Below are positions 12,881 to 20,917 of a DNA stretch of 21,565 bases, one piece after another. This DNA comes from Myxococcales bacterium. Its GTDB lineage: Bacteria > Myxococcota > Polyangia > Polyangiales > Polyangiaceae. Below the pieces are notes generated by a model. The model did no database searches, was not told the DNA's origin, and saw only the letters and a program-made list of their open reading frames with translations. The first letter of the stretch is position 1. Each line of letters begins with the position of its first letter. The stretch lies in contig PLXW01000064.1 in the NCBI GenBank assembly GCA_003151595.1, positions 1 to 21,565 of the forward strand, written 5' to 3'. A program made the translations under genes and the position numbers.

Positions 12881-14484
12881 GCTCCTTCGACACGAGGAGC
12901 GCGCTTGGGTTCGCGGTAGTGCTCACCGCCGCCGTCGTCGCGAGCTGCGCGTCGCGCCCTGCGACGCCGGCTGCGTTCAGCGAGGCGGCGCTGGCGTCAT
13001 CGCAGGACGCGCTGCACGCTGCAGCGCCCGCGAGCACATCGAACGCGTTGATGTCGTCGCCTCCGGAGTACGCCGACCGCCCGATCTCTCCCGAAGCTGG
13101 CGCCGACTACTTTCTCCGCACCGGCGCAGGCGATCCCTACGCCGCGGGGATGGCCTACCCCGTCTTCCTGGCGCTCATGGAGGCGTATCCCGACGCGCTC
13201 GGTCGCGACTGGAATGCGTTCGCCGATCGCTTCGGCTTCGTGCGCGACCCCGACGCTAAGGGCGATCCGAAGGCGCCGCCGGTCGGGTTTCACCTGACGA
13301 TCGATCCGGCCACGCGCGTTCCGTGGGTCGTGACCAACTGCCAAATGTGCCACGCCGAGCGGCTGCGTCTCCCGGCGGGTGACGTCGTGGTCGCGGGGCT
13401 CGGCAACAAGCGCGTGCGACCGCATGCGTACGCGAACGCGTTGCTTCGCATCGGCGCCGACCCGGCGCTCGACGTCGCGCGCATCGAAGCGCTGGCGACG
13501 AAGCGCGCCGAGGAGTGGGGCGTGCCGTGGGATCCGTCGATGCGCGCGGCGATCGTGAAAGCGACCGTCTCCGGGCTCACGTCGCTCGCGGCGAAGACGG
13601 GCGCGCGCTCGGCCCACTTCGACGCTGCGCTCCCGGGTCGCGTGGCGACGATCGAGAGCTTCGCGATGGCGCTCGATCAGTACCGCTCCGCGCCAATTCC
13701 CTTTCCCGAAGCGACCGGGTGGACGAAGGTCCCCGACGTCGTCGGCTTTCCTTACCGCGAGACGTTCTCGTACGACGCCTCGGGCTACGGCTCGCCGCAA
13801 GCGCTCGTCCTGGAAGCGAGCTTCGTCTTCGGCACGCGCCCGGAGTGGTACGTCGCGCATCCGCACATCGCGACGAGCATGTACCTGTACCTCCGCTCGT
13901 TTCGTCGCACGCTCGACTATCCGCGCCCGATCGACGCCGCACTCGCCGCGCGCGGTCACGAACGATTCGACGCGACGTGCGCGCGTTGCCACGGCACGTA
14001 CGTGAGCCGTGGCGGCGAGACGCGCGTGCTCTACAGCGAGAGCGTCATCCCCACGTCGTACGTCGGGACCGATCCGGCGCGCGCCGACGCCGTCACGCCC
14101 GCCTTCGTCGACGCCGCGAACTCCTTTCCGCTCACCCAGGGCCTCACGCGCGTGCACAACACGGGCGGCTACGTCCCCCCGGTGCTGCTCGACGTCTGGG
14201 CACGCGGCGTCTTCGGGCACGCGGGGCAATGGCCGAGCCTCGAGGTGCTCGCGACGAAGCCCGACGATCGCCCGCGCCGCTTCATCGTCGACACCGAGGG
14301 CGCCTACGATCTCGATCGCGTCGGGGTTCGTTACGAGGCGACGCGCGCGGATCGGAAGCTGCGCGCCGGCGAATACGTCTACGACGCGCGCACGCCGGGG
14401 CTCGGCGTCGGCGGTCACCCCTTCCTGGCCAACCTCGCGGCTGAAGATCGACGCGCGGTGATCGAATACGTGAAGACGCTATGA
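12877..14484 (+). CDS. Di-haem c-type cytochrome lipoprotein (MauG/RoxA-like C-terminal domain)
   Basis: The 535-residue protein begins with a lipoprotein signal (hydrophobic core and lipobox V21-A22-S23-C24), so it should be a lipidated envelope protein. Two CxxCH haem-attachment sites are present: CQMCH at 155-159 and CARCH at 368-372. The C-terminal domain, with DPARADAVTPAFVDAAN, GYVPPVLLDVWARGVFGHAG and QWPSLEVLA, matches the cytochrome c domain seen in MauG-like di-haem oxidoreductases and in rubber oxygenases RoxA/RoxB, where the two motifs are about 200 residues apart; here it is 213. I cannot tell whether it is a peroxidase, an oxygenase or an electron carrier. The GTG at 12877 overlaps the preceding lipoprotein stop and gives a complete signal peptide; the frame is open further upstream but only as shadow of that gene. 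It is convergent with the next gene. Confidence 0.88.
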   Translation: MSSFDTRSALGFAVVLTAAVVASCASRPATPAAFSEAALASSQDALHAAAPASTSNALMSSPPEYADRPISPEAGADYFLRTGAGDPYAAGMAYPVFLALMEAYPDALGRDWNAFADRFGFVRDPDAKGDPKAPPVGFHLTIDPATRVPWVVTNCQMCHAERLRLPAGDVVVAGLGNKRVRPHAYANALLRIGADPALDVARIEALATKRAEEWGVPWDPSMRAAIVKATVSGLTSLAAKTGARSAHFDAALPGRVATIESFAMALDQYRSAPIPFPEATGWTKVPDVVGFPYRETFSYDASGYGSPQALVLEASFVFGTRPEWYVAHPHIATSMYLYLRSFRRTLDYPRPIDAALAARGHERFDATCARCHGTYVSRGGETRVLYSESVIPTSYVGTDPARADAVTPAFVDAANSFPLTQGLTRVHNTGGYVPPVLLDVWARGVFGHAGQWPSLEVLATKPDDRPRRFIVDTEGAYDLDRVGVRYEATRADRKLRAGEYVYDARTPGLGVGGHPFLANLAAEDRRAVIEYVKTL

Positions 14485-14491
14485 GCGCTCA
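14482..14491. terminator. Palindrome formed by two convergent stop codons
   Basis: TGAGCGCTCA is a perfect 10-bp palindrome. Its first three bases are the TGA of the cytochrome gene and its last three the reverse-strand TGA of the Pro/Ser-rich lipoprotein gene. The coding regions are only 4 nt apart. It is too short to be a strong hairpin. Confidence 0.3.
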
Positions 14492-14974
14492 GCGCGGAAT
14501 GTCGCGGTCGACCGGCAGCGCGGCACCGGCGTCGGGCGTGTTGTAGTCGCCGAAGGTGCTCTCGGGGAAACCACCCGTCGCGCTCTCCGTATTCGTCGTG
14601 CCGAAGCTCGTCTCGGGGAAGGTCGGCGCCGATGGAGGTGACGAAGAGGAGCTCCCCGCGCGCGCCGGAGGAGGCGGCGGCGGGCTCACCATCGGATCGC
14701 TCGAGCTCACCAGCGTCCCGCTCGCTCCGGCGGGTGTCGTCGTCATGGGGGGCGGCGTCCAGAAGGGCTCCGGGCTCATTTCTTCTTCCTCGGTCACGCC
14801 CGGGCTCGTGGCGCTCTCGTCAATGCGAGGGGGCGGAGTGATCGGAATGCGACTCACTGTGGCGCCGGTGAGCGCGGCCTGATCGATCGGCTCTTCTCCT
14901 TTCGTGTCGCGCGCCGCCTTGTGGCACCCCGCAAACGCGAACAGACCGAGCGCGACGAGACTCCATTGCTTCAT
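14489..14974 (-). CDS. Small Pro/Ser/Thr-rich lipoprotein
   Basis: This 161-residue protein has a clear short signal peptide ending A15-G16-C17 and then low-complexity sequence rich in Pro, Ser, Thr, Gly and Glu. There is no recognisable folded domain. Two copies of a degenerate motif stand near the end: FPETSFGTTNT and FPESTFGDYNT, each preceded by a Pro/Gly-rich spacer. It is probably an extended cell-surface or periplasmic protein. The ATG at 14974 has a strong AGGAGG (14980-14985) five bases upstream. The reverse-strand coding gene upstream (the LAL regulator) ends 91 nt away. I cannot assign a function. Confidence 0.75.
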   Translation of the reverse strand: MKQWSLVALGLFAFAGCHKAARDTKGEEPIDQAALTGATVSRIPITPPPRIDESATSPGVTEEEEMSPEPFWTPPPMTTTPAGASGTLVSSSDPMVSPPPPPPARAGSSSSSPPSAPTFPETSFGTTNTESATGGFPESTFGDYNTPDAGAALPVDRDIPR

Positions 14975-15065
14975 GGCGTCCTCCTACGACTCGCTCGTGG
15001 TGCAGACGGCGTGCCTTCGCGCGAACGAACGCGAGCGTCGCGCGATGCGCGAACGCGGGGGGGCG

Positions 15066-18032
15066 CTACGCGGGGGGCGTGATCAGGCGATGCTCGAGCG
15101 CGTACGCCGCCGCCGTCGGCCGGCCGCGGGCGCCGATCTTGGCGTAGGTGCGCGACACCTCTTTCCGCGCCGCGGGGACCGGGACGCCGAGCACCGACGC
15201 GATCGCTTCGGCCGTGCGCCCTTCGGCGATCATGACCAGGATCTCCACTTCGCGTGAGGTGAGCGCGTCGGGGTACGCCGGGCGCGACAGATCGAGGAGC
15301 TGATGCGTGTGGACGATCCACGGTTCCATTCCGAGCACGCGGAAGGCGCGGAGCGCAGCGGTGAGGCGCGTTCGTGCGCGCGCGGGCTCGCCGTTGCCGC
15401 CGCGGAGGATGGACGACGCCTCGTCGTGAATCGCGATGGCGTGGAGCGGACGTAGACCGCGGCGCGACAGGAGCACGTCGGCGCGAGCGAGGTGCTCGCG
15501 CGCGTCGTCCCACTGCTCGAGGAGGACCGCCATTCGTCCGAGGTTCAGATCGCGCGAAGCATGCGGCGACGTGCCGGCGTGCGGAGGCGCGCCACGCTCG
15601 AGCGCGCGGTACTTCTCGGCGAGATCGCGCGCGCCCAGATGCCAGACGGCGGTCGTGGCGCAGCCGAGGGCGACGCCGTAGTGATGAACGCCCGCGTCGC
15701 AGCGCTCGAAGATCGTCGCCAGGTGGCCGAGGAGCGAGCGTGCTTCGCGCGCGTAGCCCGCCTGCGCGTACCCGAGCGCGGCGATGCCGGCCGCGACGTG
15801 GCCCGCGGGCGATCGACGCGCGGCGGGGTCGGCCGTCGTGCGCGCGGCCGACTCGGCGAGGGCGCGCCAATCGCCGCCGGCGTAGTACGCGAGCATCGCG
15901 TCGAGCCCGAGCCGCGCGACGTGTGTCGGCATCTGCGCCGCGGAGGTGAACGGCGCGAGCTGGTGAGCACGCGCGCGCGACTCCGCGCCGCGATCGAGCG
16001 CGCCGAGCGACGCGTCGCACGTCGCGATGTGCACCAGCGCCTCGGCTTGCCCGGGGATCGATCCTGCGCGCGTCGCCACGCGGAGCATCGTCTCGGCGTG
16101 ACGTCGTGCGTCGACGAACGCCGCGTGCCGGTACACCAGCCCTCGCACGGCGACGCTCAGCGCGCGGAGCTTCGCCGTCGGTCGGGTCCATTCGCCGGCG
16201 AGGCGGACGAGCTGCTCCGATTCGGCGCGCGATCGCGGCGCGTCGTCGAGCGTGGCGGCGTAGTCGTCTTCGTCGCCGTCTTGCCGCGCGCGCTTGGTCG
16301 CGTCGGGGTCGTATGGCAACGGACGCGAGAGGTTCACCGCGCCCGAGGCGAGCGGCTCGTAGCGCTCCTCGATGAGCGTGAGGCGGGCCCAGGTGAGCGA
16401 CTTCGTTCGATCGAGCAACCCGAGGCCGCGGGCGACGAGCGGCCCCCAGCGCGACTGCGGTGCGCCGCCGCTCTTCAGCTCGCGCGCCACGTCGGCGAGG
16501 AACGCGGCGATTTCTTCCCGCGCGGCGCCGGTCGCTTCCATCGCGACGACGGCGTCATCGCTCGTTCGTACCGCGTCTTCGGCACGCGAGGCGCGCGCTT
16601 CGGCCAGCGCCAGCTCGCACGCCGCTTCGGCGCGCACGTGCGGCGGCGCGTTCACCGCCAGCTCGCACGCCTGGCGCAGGAAGACCACCGCGCGATCGTG
16701 CGCGCACGCCGCCATCGCCTCGCGCGCCGCTTCCACCGCGTGCGGCACGCCGAGCTCCGCGCCGGCGATCGCCGACGACGCCTGGTACTCGCCGGCGATG
16801 CGCGCTTCGAGGCCCGGCCTTCGCTCACCCGACGCTTCGAGCGCTTCGGCGATGCGCCGATGAAGACGCGCGCGCAGGTCCGGTTGCAGCCCGTCGTGCA
16901 CCGCGCGCCTCACGATCGAATGCGACGGTTCGTACGCCTCGCGCGACGCGTCGTCGCACGCGCGGAGGAGGCCGGTCGCCAGCGCCGCCTGGATCGCCGC
17001 GCGCAACGGATCGCCTTCGAGCTCGGTGAGCGCGCTCAGCAACGAGAGCTCGCACGGCGCGGTCATCGCCGACACGACGCGGAGGACGCGCGCCGCCGGC
17101 TCGATCATCTTCGCCAGGCGCCGCGCGACCACGTCCCGCACGCCGCGCGGGATCCCCAGGCTGCGCATCGTGACGTCTTCGTTCTCGCTGGCGCGCGCCA
17201 TTCCCCCTTCGTCGGCGAGCAAGCGGAGCACCTCGCGCACGTAGAACGGATTGCCCACCGTCTCGTCGAAGAGCACGCGCACGAACGACTCCGAGAGCGG
17301 CGTCCCGGCGCACGCGCGCGCCTGGGCGGCCACTTCGTCGAGCGGGAGACCGCGCAGCGGGATGCGCTCGAAGTCTCCATCCTTCAACGCGCTCAGCACT
17401 TCCGCGAGCGCGGCGCGCGCCACGTCCGCCTCTCCTTCGCGGTACGCGAGCACGATCACCCACGGCGCCTTCGCTGCCTGCCGCGCCACCACTTGCAGGA
17501 GCGCCAGCGAGTCGACGTCGGCCCACTGCAGATCGTCGAGCACGAGCACCAGCGGCGCATCGGTCGAGGCGCGCAGGAGGAGTTGAACGACCGCGTGGTG
17601 CATGCGAAGGCGCTCGTCGCGCGCGTCGAGCGCGGGCGCACCCGAGCTCGCCGAGAGCTCCGGCACGAACCACGCGAGCGCGCCGCGCGCAGGGCCGACC
17701 GCACGCGCCGCGTTTCGCTCGCCGACGCTCCGTACGATCGCGCCCAGCGCTTCCGACCACGGACGCAGCGGCGCGTGCCACTCCCCTTCCGCGCACGAAC
17801 CGATGGCGACGACCGCCCCTTCGTCGCGCGCGCGCTCCGCGAACGCCAGCGCCGCGCGCGTCTTCCCTATCCCCGCCTCGCCCACCAGCGCGACGACCGC
17901 TCCATTACCCGCCCGCGCGCGCGCGAGTCGCGCGTGAAGCTTCTCCAGCTCGGCGCCGCGGCCGACGAACGACCGCGCCCCCTCGGCGAGCTCGCCGCGG
18001 GGTCTACGCCAGATGCTGTCGTCCGGAAGCAC
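15066..18032 (-). CDS. LAL-type transcription regulator: AAA ATPase with C-terminal LuxR HTH
   Basis: At 988 residues this is the size of large ATP-binding LuxR regulators (LAL, MalT-like). The N-terminal ATPase has a Walker A GEAGIGKT (51-58) and Walker B LVLVLDDLQWAD (161-172). A region of helical, TPR-like repeats (roughly 300-900) probably senses a signal. The C-terminus has a LuxR/GerE helix-turn-helix: LTSREVEILVMIAEGRTAEAIASVLG, then the recognition-helix region VPVPAARKEVSRTYAKIGARG, then AAAYALEHRLI. Where typical LuxR proteins have TV-x2-H, this one has AARKEV, so DNA specificity may be unusual. The GTG at 18032 is the only start that includes the conserved SFVGRGAELEKL. It starts 21 nt after the preceding lipoprotein gene and may be the last gene of that operon or have its own promoter (TACGCT at 18040-18045). 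Confidence 0.92.
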   Translation of the reverse strand: MLPDDSIWRRPRGELAEGARSFVGRGAELEKLHARLARARAGNGAVVALVGEAGIGKTRAALAFAERARDEGAVVAIGSCAEGEWHAPLRPWSEALGAIVRSVGERNAARAVGPARGALAWFVPELSASSGAPALDARDERLRMHHAVVQLLLRASTDAPLVLVLDDLQWADVDSLALLQVVARQAAKAPWVIVLAYREGEADVARAALAEVLSALKDGDFERIPLRGLPLDEVAAQARACAGTPLSESFVRVLFDETVGNPFYVREVLRLLADEGGMARASENEDVTMRSLGIPRGVRDVVARRLAKMIEPAARVLRVVSAMTAPCELSLLSALTELEGDPLRAAIQAALATGLLRACDDASREAYEPSHSIVRRAVHDGLQPDLRARLHRRIAEALEASGERRPGLEARIAGEYQASSAIAGAELGVPHAVEAAREAMAACAHDRAVVFLRQACELAVNAPPHVRAEAACELALAEARASRAEDAVRTSDDAVVAMEATGAAREEIAAFLADVARELKSGGAPQSRWGPLVARGLGLLDRTKSLTWARLTLIEERYEPLASGAVNLSRPLPYDPDATKRARQDGDEDDYAATLDDAPRSRAESEQLVRLAGEWTRPTAKLRALSVAVRGLVYRHAAFVDARRHAETMLRVATRAGSIPGQAEALVHIATCDASLGALDRGAESRARAHQLAPFTSAAQMPTHVARLGLDAMLAYYAGGDWRALAESAARTTADPAARRSPAGHVAAGIAALGYAQAGYAREARSLLGHLATIFERCDAGVHHYGVALGCATTAVWHLGARDLAEKYRALERGAPPHAGTSPHASRDLNLGRMAVLLEQWDDAREHLARADVLLSRRGLRPLHAIAIHDEASSILRGGNGEPARARTRLTAALRAFRVLGMEPWIVHTHQLLDLSRPAYPDALTSREVEILVMIAEGRTAEAIASVLGVPVPAARKEVSRTYAKIGARGRPTAAAYALEHRLITPPA

Positions 18033-18039
18033 GCACGGC

Positions 18040-18045
18040 AGCGTA
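18040..18045 (-). promoter_or_regulatory. Candidate -10 element before the LAL regulator gene
   Basis: TACGCT on the reverse strand ends 7 nt before the GTG start of the regulator gene. No Shine-Dalgarno lies between. No -35 is visible. It would give a leaderless transcript, or the gene is read only from the upstream operon. Confidence 0.25.
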
Positions 18046-18053
18046 TCGAATTC

Positions 18054-19328
18054 TCACCGATGCGCGGGGAGAGCGCGCCGCTCGAGCACGCTTCCGCGCG
18101 GATCGCGGTAGAAGACCCACAGCGCCCCCTTTTGATCGAGCGCGATCTCGACGTCCTTGATGAACGCCGCTTCGTCGATGACGCACGCCGCCACGAACGT
18201 CCCGTCCTTCCCCAGCTCGCCGATCTCGAGATCGCGCCGCGCGTGGGGCTCGGCGTCGCGCGGCCTCACGCGCGCCACGATCATGCGCGAATCGTCCTGC
18301 GTCGCGGCGATCGGCGCGGGGTCGAGGCCGTTGGGATAGAACGACCACACCACCGGCTCCTCGACGCGCGGAGGATCCTCCACGCGGATCGCCGCCATCC
18401 CGAACGCCGTCGCTCCGTCGGCGACGGCCACGAGCTCGAACGCGCTGCCGTCGTTCGTGGTGGCGAGAGCTCCAGCGTTGTGCGGCTCGGCCGAGCCGCC
18501 GACGAACACCACGGCGTCGGCGCCGAGCACTAGCTTTCCGTCGACGAGCGTGAGCGATCGCGCGTGCGCCGGAGTCATCGCCACGCGCGCGTCGATCGTC
18601 ATCGCCAGGAGCCCTCGGCCGCGCGCCGCGAGCGCGATGAACGTGGCGCCGCTTCCGTCCTCGGAGATGCGCACGGGCGCTCCCCCTTCGACGACAACCC
18701 ACGCTTCGCGGATGACCCCTTCGGTCGTGGCGTGGTCCATGAGGAAGGCGAGCGCGATCTTTCCGTCGATCGTCGCCGCGACGACGTCGGTCCCCGGCCG
18801 CGCGTGCGCGAGGATGGAGTGCTTCTCGCCGCGCCACACCTGAACGACGCCGCTCGCGTCGGGGCAGAGGATCGCGTCACCGGCGACGGCGCACGAGGGG
18901 AGCGTGGTTCGCGTGCGCGAGGCGCTGATGGCGACCGACGCGTCCTTGGTATCGCCGGGGACGTCGACGACGTGCGGGATGCCGGTGTCGTTGAAGATGA
19001 GCTGAGCGACGGGGGCCGCGGCGTGATCGTCGATGCGGAGGGCGACGGGGGCGATGAAGTCGGGATCGATGTAGGGGGCGCGGAGAGGTCGGCAGGCGGT
19101 GAGGCCGGCGTCGTACGGCGGTGGCGGGGGCTGGGCGGCGGTTCGAGTCGGAGCCGGCGCGGGGGTCGGGATCGCGCTCGCGTCTGCGTTCGCGTTCGCG
19201 TTCGCACTCGCACTCGCGTTCGCACTCGCGGACGCGTCTCCCTCTCCCGCGCGCGGTCCCTTCGCGCACGCCGCCGCGAGCATCACGCCCGCGATCCCCG
19301 CAATCCCTCTCAGGCTCGCGTAGCCCAC
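18054..19328 (-). CDS. Predicted lipoprotein, possibly beta-propeller-like
   Basis: I chose the GTG at 19328 because it gives a signal peptide MGYASLRGIAGIAGVMLAAA followed by C21, a plausible lipobox; the frame is open far upstream but only as shadow of the FAD oxidoreductase gene. The product has 424 residues. After C21 comes a low-complexity linker of Ala/Ser/Asn dipeptides, then a Pro-rich stretch (to about residue 70). The rest is a periodic beta-type sequence with recurring short strands (VVDVPGDTKDASVAIS, ILAHARPGTDVVAATID, ARSLTLVDGKLVLGAD, WSFYPNGLDPAPIA), resembling a propeller, but no named family is evident. The start overlaps the FAD oxidoreductase gene by 19 nt, and the LAL regulator starts 21 nt after its stop. 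Confidence 0.75.
   Translation of the reverse strand: MGYASLRGIAGIAGVMLAAACAKGPRAGEGDASASANASASANANANADASAIPTPAPAPTRTAAQPPPPPYDAGLTACRPLRAPYIDPDFIAPVALRIDDHAAAPVAQLIFNDTGIPHVVDVPGDTKDASVAISASRTRTTLPSCAVAGDAILCPDASGVVQVWRGEKHSILAHARPGTDVVAATIDGKIALAFLMDHATTEGVIREAWVVVEGGAPVRISEDGSGATFIALAARGRGLLAMTIDARVAMTPAHARSLTLVDGKLVLGADAVVFVGGSAEPHNAGALATTNDGSAFELVAVADGATAFGMAAIRVEDPPRVEEPVVWSFYPNGLDPAPIAATQDDSRMIVARVRPRDAEPHARRDLEIGELGKDGTFVAACVIDEAAFIKDVEIALDQKGALWVFYRDPRGSVLERRALPAHR
19185..19230 (-). repeat. Hexanucleotide-type low-complexity repeat in a lipoprotein linker
   Basis: About 46 nt of alternating CGCGTT/CGCACT-like hexamers (plus-strand view) encode Ala-Ser and Ala-Asn dipeptides in the linker after the lipidated cysteine. 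Such repeats can change copy number by slippage without breaking the frame when the change is a whole 3-nt unit. Confidence 0.7.
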
Positions 19329-20917
19329 GCCACCTGCCGCGCCGCCGCGTTTGCGATCCACTCCCCCGCCGCACGCACCGGCGTCGCACGTGTTCGCGGC
19401 GCCAGCTCTCTCCCTAGGTCCACCAGCACCCGATCGACGCACTCCATCGCGCTCGCCGCAGCGAGCTCCGTCCCAACCCCGCGCGCGCCCGCGTTGCACC
19501 CCGCGAAATACAGACCGCGAACCGGCGCGTACACCGGCGGGCGCCGCGGACCCACCTGGTCCGGCGTCTGGCCGGTCGAGACCGCAGGCCCGAACTCTTT
19601 CCCGATCCACTTCTCGATGAACGCCACCGAGAACCGATCGATGAACAGCACGTTCTCGTCGAGGTGCGGCACCACGCGACGGATCGTCCGCAGCATCGCC
19701 TCTTCCCACGCCGGCCCCGGATCGCGCAGCGTCACGTCGCTCGTCGGCGCGACGGCGCACACCGTGAGCAGCTGCTGCCCCGGCGGTGCGAGCGACGGGT
19801 CGAAGTTGGTCGGCACCGGGCAGTAGAACGGGACGATTGCCGGGACCTCGCCGCGCGTGACCGACGCGAACATCTCTTTGAGATCGGCCGTCGTCACGCC
19901 GAGCAGATCGACCGTCTCCCCCACACCCCCGACGATCGCTCCGGCATCGACGAGCTTCTTCTTGAGCCCGATCTTCGCCTGCACGGCGATGTACGAGCCG
20001 CGGATCTTCTTCACGCGGTCGACGTACTCGGCAGGGAAATGCTCGGGGCCCGCCAGATGAAGCACCGTCGTCCGCAAGCTCGAGGTCGAGATCACGATCG
20101 TCGCCGGGACGACGGTCCCGTCGGTGAGCTCCACGCCGCGCACGCGCCCGCCGTTCACCACGATCCGCTTCACGCCCGCCCCCGTCCGCACTTCGGCGCC
20201 GCGCGCCTCGGCGAGGCGTACGTACGTCGACGGGATGGCGATCGATCCTCCGCGCGGGTAGCTGAGGAAGTTGTCGCGCGCCATGCGCTGGAACGACCAG
20301 ATGGCCTCGCCCGCGGAGACCTCCCAGTACGGCAGGATGAAGTAGAGGCCGAGCAGGAACCCGAAGATCCCGATGGTCGGCGCGTGGTCGACGTACGGCG
20401 CGAGGAACTCCTCGATCGTGCGCCCGTTCCACGCGGCGATCTCGTCGTCGCCCATCGTGAGGATGTGCGCGAAGAGCCGCGTGGCGCGCGCCGCGTCCGC
20501 CACCGACATGCCCAGCGCGCGGGCCACGTCGAACGCGAACCGAGGCATGCGCGCGACCGAGGCCGGCACCGCGATCCGGACCACGCCGTCGATCCCCGGA
20601 AGCCGCATCCCCGCCCGCTCCGGAAACCGCAGCTCGGCGATGTCGCGCGTGCGACGGAAGTCGATGGCGCCGTCTTCGTTCACGCGACGAAGCACGTCGC
20701 CGAGCGGTCCCCTGGGGCCGCGGCAGAACATGTGCGTCCCCACGTCGATGTGAAACCCCTGCTTGTCGTAGCCGGAGCACGAGCCACCGATGCGCCGGTT
20801 CTTCTCGAGCAGCGTCGTCGGGATCCCCGCGTTCGCGAGGAGCAGCGTCGCGGCCGCTCCGCCGATCCCCGATCCGATCACCACCGCACGCGGCGTCTCG
20901 CTCACGTCGGTCCTCAC
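19310..20917 (-). CDS. FAD-dependent oxidoreductase, phytoene desaturase (CrtI)-like
   Basis: The 535-residue protein starts with the Rossmann FAD-binding motif GSGIGG (15-20) in AVVIGSGIGGAAATLLLANA and then LLEKNRRIGGSCSGYDKQGF. The C-terminus has the second family signature, GLYFAGCNAGARGVGTELAA within about 468-498. This arrangement is shared by CrtI/carotenoid desaturases, carotene isomerases and retinol saturases. The middle (IGIFGFLLGLYFILPYWEVS) holds a hydrophobic patch that may contact membrane or lipid substrate. It could desaturate or oxidise a polyene or lipid; the substrate is not evident. The GTG at 20917 overlaps the diiron gene stop as GTGA and starts just before the FAD motif. 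It lies downstream of a diiron gene and overlaps a lipoprotein gene, so an operon is likely. Confidence 0.9.
   Translation of the reverse strand: MRTDVSETPRAVVIGSGIGGAAATLLLANAGIPTTLLEKNRRIGGSCSGYDKQGFHIDVGTHMFCRGPRGPLGDVLRRVNEDGAIDFRRTRDIAELRFPERAGMRLPGIDGVVRIAVPASVARMPRFAFDVARALGMSVADAARATRLFAHILTMGDDEIAAWNGRTIEEFLAPYVDHAPTIGIFGFLLGLYFILPYWEVSAGEAIWSFQRMARDNFLSYPRGGSIAIPSTYVRLAEARGAEVRTGAGVKRIVVNGGRVRGVELTDGTVVPATIVISTSSLRTTVLHLAGPEHFPAEYVDRVKKIRGSYIAVQAKIGLKKKLVDAGAIVGGVGETVDLLGVTTADLKEMFASVTRGEVPAIVPFYCPVPTNFDPSLAPPGQQLLTVCAVAPTSDVTLRDPGPAWEEAMLRTIRRVVPHLDENVLFIDRFSVAFIEKWIGKEFGPAVSTGQTPDQVGPRRPPVYAPVRGLYFAGCNAGARGVGTELAAASAMECVDRVLVDLGRELAPRTRATPVRAAGEWIANAAARQVAWATRA

Noticed and set aside
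15016..15065. TTCGCGCGAA palindrome and repeated GCGAACGCG-like words after the LAL regulator
   Set aside because: TTCGCG-type words are frequent throughout because of codon and GC bias, so I see no sign of a specific site or terminator.
15492..18533. A 1,013-codon open frame on the plus strand opposite the LAL regulator
   Set aside because: The translation is dominated by Arg, Ala, Gly and His without domains, as expected antisense to a GC-rich gene; the reverse strand has clear Walker and HTH motifs.
19328..20780. Upstream part of the open frame that ends as the second lipoprotein
   Set aside because: This part is antiparallel-free but out of frame with the FAD oxidoreductase on the same strand and reads as Arg/Gly-rich noise; the lipoprotein signal peptide begins at 19328.
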